Shown in pieces: positions 5,412-6,395 of a DNA stretch of 6,395 nt. How positions within the stretch are numbered: position 1 is the first letter of the stretch; each line of letters starts with the position of its first letter. The DNA is taken from NCBI GenBank assembly GCA_013812465.1, contig JACCTK010000189.1:1-6395 (forward strand), given 5' to 3'. Origin of the DNA: Actinomycetota bacterium (GTDB lineage: Bacteria; Actinomycetota; Thermoleophilia; Gaiellales; Gaiellaceae). Both the position numbers and the translations under genes were made by a program. The notes beneath the pieces are model-generated. The model had not been told where the DNA came from. It ran no database searches and was given only the letters and a program-made list of their open reading frames with translations.

Positions 5412-6395
5412 TCTTCGCTGGGAACCGTCGTCATGAAGTTCGGCGGATCCTCGGTTGCCGACCCGGAGAAGATCCGGCACGTCGCCCGCCGGCTCGTGGA
5501 GGCGCGCGAGCGCGGCGTCCGGGTGGTGGGAACGGTCTCGGCGATGGGCGAGACGACCGACACGCTGCTCGAGCTGGCGCGCAGCACCTCCCCCGACCCG
5601 AATCCGCGCGAGCTCGACATGCTCCTCTCGACCGGCGAGCGCATCTCGTGCGCGCTCGTCGCGATGGCCGTCCACGACCTCGGCCACGAAGCCGTGTCGT
5701 TCACCGGCTCGCAGGCCGGCATCCTCACGGATCCGGTGCACACGAAGGCGAAGATCCGCGAGATCACTCCCGTTCGCGTGCTGGAGGCGTTCGATCGCGG
5801 GCGCATCGTTCTCGTCGCGGGCTTCCAGGGCTTCTCGCGGGACACGATGGACGTGACGACGCTCGGTCGCGGCGGCACCGACGCGACCGCGGTCGCCCTC
5901 GCCGCCGCGCTCGGCGCCTCCTGCGAGATCTACTCCGACGTCACCGGCGTTTTCACCGCAGATCCCCGCATCGTTCCGCAAGCGCGCAAGCTTTCGACCG
6001 TCTCGTACGAGGAGATGCTCGAGATGGCCGCATCCGGGGCGAGAGTGCTGATGCTCCGAGCGGTCGAGTTGGCCCGCGGACAAGGCGTTCCCATCCACGC
6101 GCGCTCCACGTTTTCTGACGAGCCTGGCACCTGGATCAAGGACGCCGCCGGCATGGAGGCGGCCATCGTCTCGGCGGTCACCCACTCCGAAGACGAGGTC
6201 TTGTTCGCGCTCCGCGGTGTCCCCGACCAGCCCGGCTCCGCGGCGGAGATCCTGGAGGCGGTCGCGGCCGAGCACGTCAGCGTGGACACGATCCTCCAGA
6301 ACCTCGCGCACGGCCCGGCGGAGATCTCGTTCAGCGTCCCGCAGGAGGACGTGTCGGCGACACGACGGGCTCTAGCGCGAGCTCAGGAGACGCTC
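5394..6395 (+). CDS. lysC: Aspartate kinase, N-terminal 334 residues (3' end outside window)
   Basis: Aspartate kinase phosphorylates L-aspartate with ATP, the first step towards lysine, threonine and methionine (and diaminopimelate for the cell wall). Family hallmarks are clear: KFGGSSV (15-21), VSAMG (48-52), LSTGERIS (78-85), SFTGSQAG (102-109), [21 protein letters not shown] (155-175), [12 protein letters not shown] (181-192) and [17 protein letters not shown] (203-219). A first ACT domain starts near 267 ([19 protein letters not shown], with QN at 302-303), indicating feedback control by lysine and/or threonine. The frame stays open to the last base; roughly 70-80 residues, with the second ACT domain, are missing. 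ATG 5394 is the most upstream good start but lacks a Shine-Dalgarno. CTG 5418, six bases after a GGAG, would also give a normal N-terminus. ATG 5433 would remove the first strand. The gene lies 55 bp after the ABM-like operon and could be independent. Confidence 0.93.
   Translation, partial: MPAAPESSLGTVVMKFGGSSVADPEKIRHVARRLVEARERGVRVVGTVSAMGETTDTLLELARSTSPDPNPRELDMLLSTGERISCALVAMAVHDLGHEAVSFTGSQAGILTDPVHTKAKIREITPVRVLEAFDRGRIVLVAGFQGFSRDTMDVTTLGRGGTDATAVALAAALGASCEIYSDVTGVFTADPRIVPQARKLSTVSYEEMLEMAASGARVLMLRAVELARGQGVPIHARSTFSDEPGTWIKDAAGMEAAIVSAVTHSEDEVLFALRGVPDQPGSAAEILEAVAAEHVSVDTILQNLAHGPAEISFSVPQEDVSATRRALARAQETL
6138..6155 (+). promoter_or_regulatory. Possible internal translation start for an aspartate kinase beta subunit
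   Basis: AAGGA (6138-6142) lies ten bases before the in-frame ATG at 6153 (codon 254, [16 protein letters not shown]). This is just before the ACT domain, at the place where lysC of Corynebacterium and Bacillus restarts translation to make a separate beta subunit. The position fits well, but the spacing is long and the Shine-Dalgarno modest. Confidence 0.35.

Noticed and set aside
5250..6311. 353-codon minus-strand open frame opposite aspartate kinase
   Set aside because: It runs antisense to unmistakable aspartate kinase motifs and across the operon boundary, and has no motif of its own.

Overview
The window is about 6.4 kb of GC-rich DNA whose codons strongly prefer G or C in the third position. 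The AfsR-like regulator with a fused ATPase, the actinobacterial-looking aspartate kinase and two small ABM-like proteins together suggest an actinobacterium. A soil lineage such as the Thermoleophilia is my best guess from recollection of similar proteins; no search was possible.

Layout: (1) 1-83 is the last 26 codons of an unidentified plus-strand gene. Its stop codon overlaps the stop of the convergent gene that follows. (2) 1477-80 (minus) encodes an alkaline-phosphatase-superfamily phosphodiesterase or phosphatase with all seven expected metal and nucleophile residues. (3) 4225-1511 (minus) encodes a 904-residue SARP/BTAD regulator with an NB-ARC-like ATPase and a TPR tail. It lies 33 bp upstream of the phosphatase gene on the same strand, so the two probably share a transcript. 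(4) 4226-4316 is a 91-bp divergent control region. It holds three direct repeats of a TCGAG-type box at 10-11 bp spacing, just upstream of a -10-like hexamer for the regulator. (5) 4317-5338 is a compact plus-strand operon: a small basic exported protein with two cysteines, then two small ABM-like (dimeric alpha/beta-barrel) proteins, with gaps of 5 and 21 bp. (6) 5365-5411 is a long inverted repeat that spans the predicted start codon of the next gene. (7) 5394-6395 is the first 334 codons of a lysC-type aspartate kinase, cut by the window edge.

Working model: the regulator may control itself, and perhaps the divergent three-gene operon, through the phased repeats. The box sequence, spacing and distance to the -10-like hexamer resemble known SARP operators. 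The products of the divergent operon have no assigned function. The aspartate kinase starts the lysine/threonine/methionine branch of amino-acid synthesis and appears to be ordinary housekeeping, apart from the hairpin at its start and a possible internal start for a separate regulatory subunit.

No RNA genes, insertion sequences, CRISPR arrays or phage genes were seen. There is no gene-free stretch longer than 300 bp.
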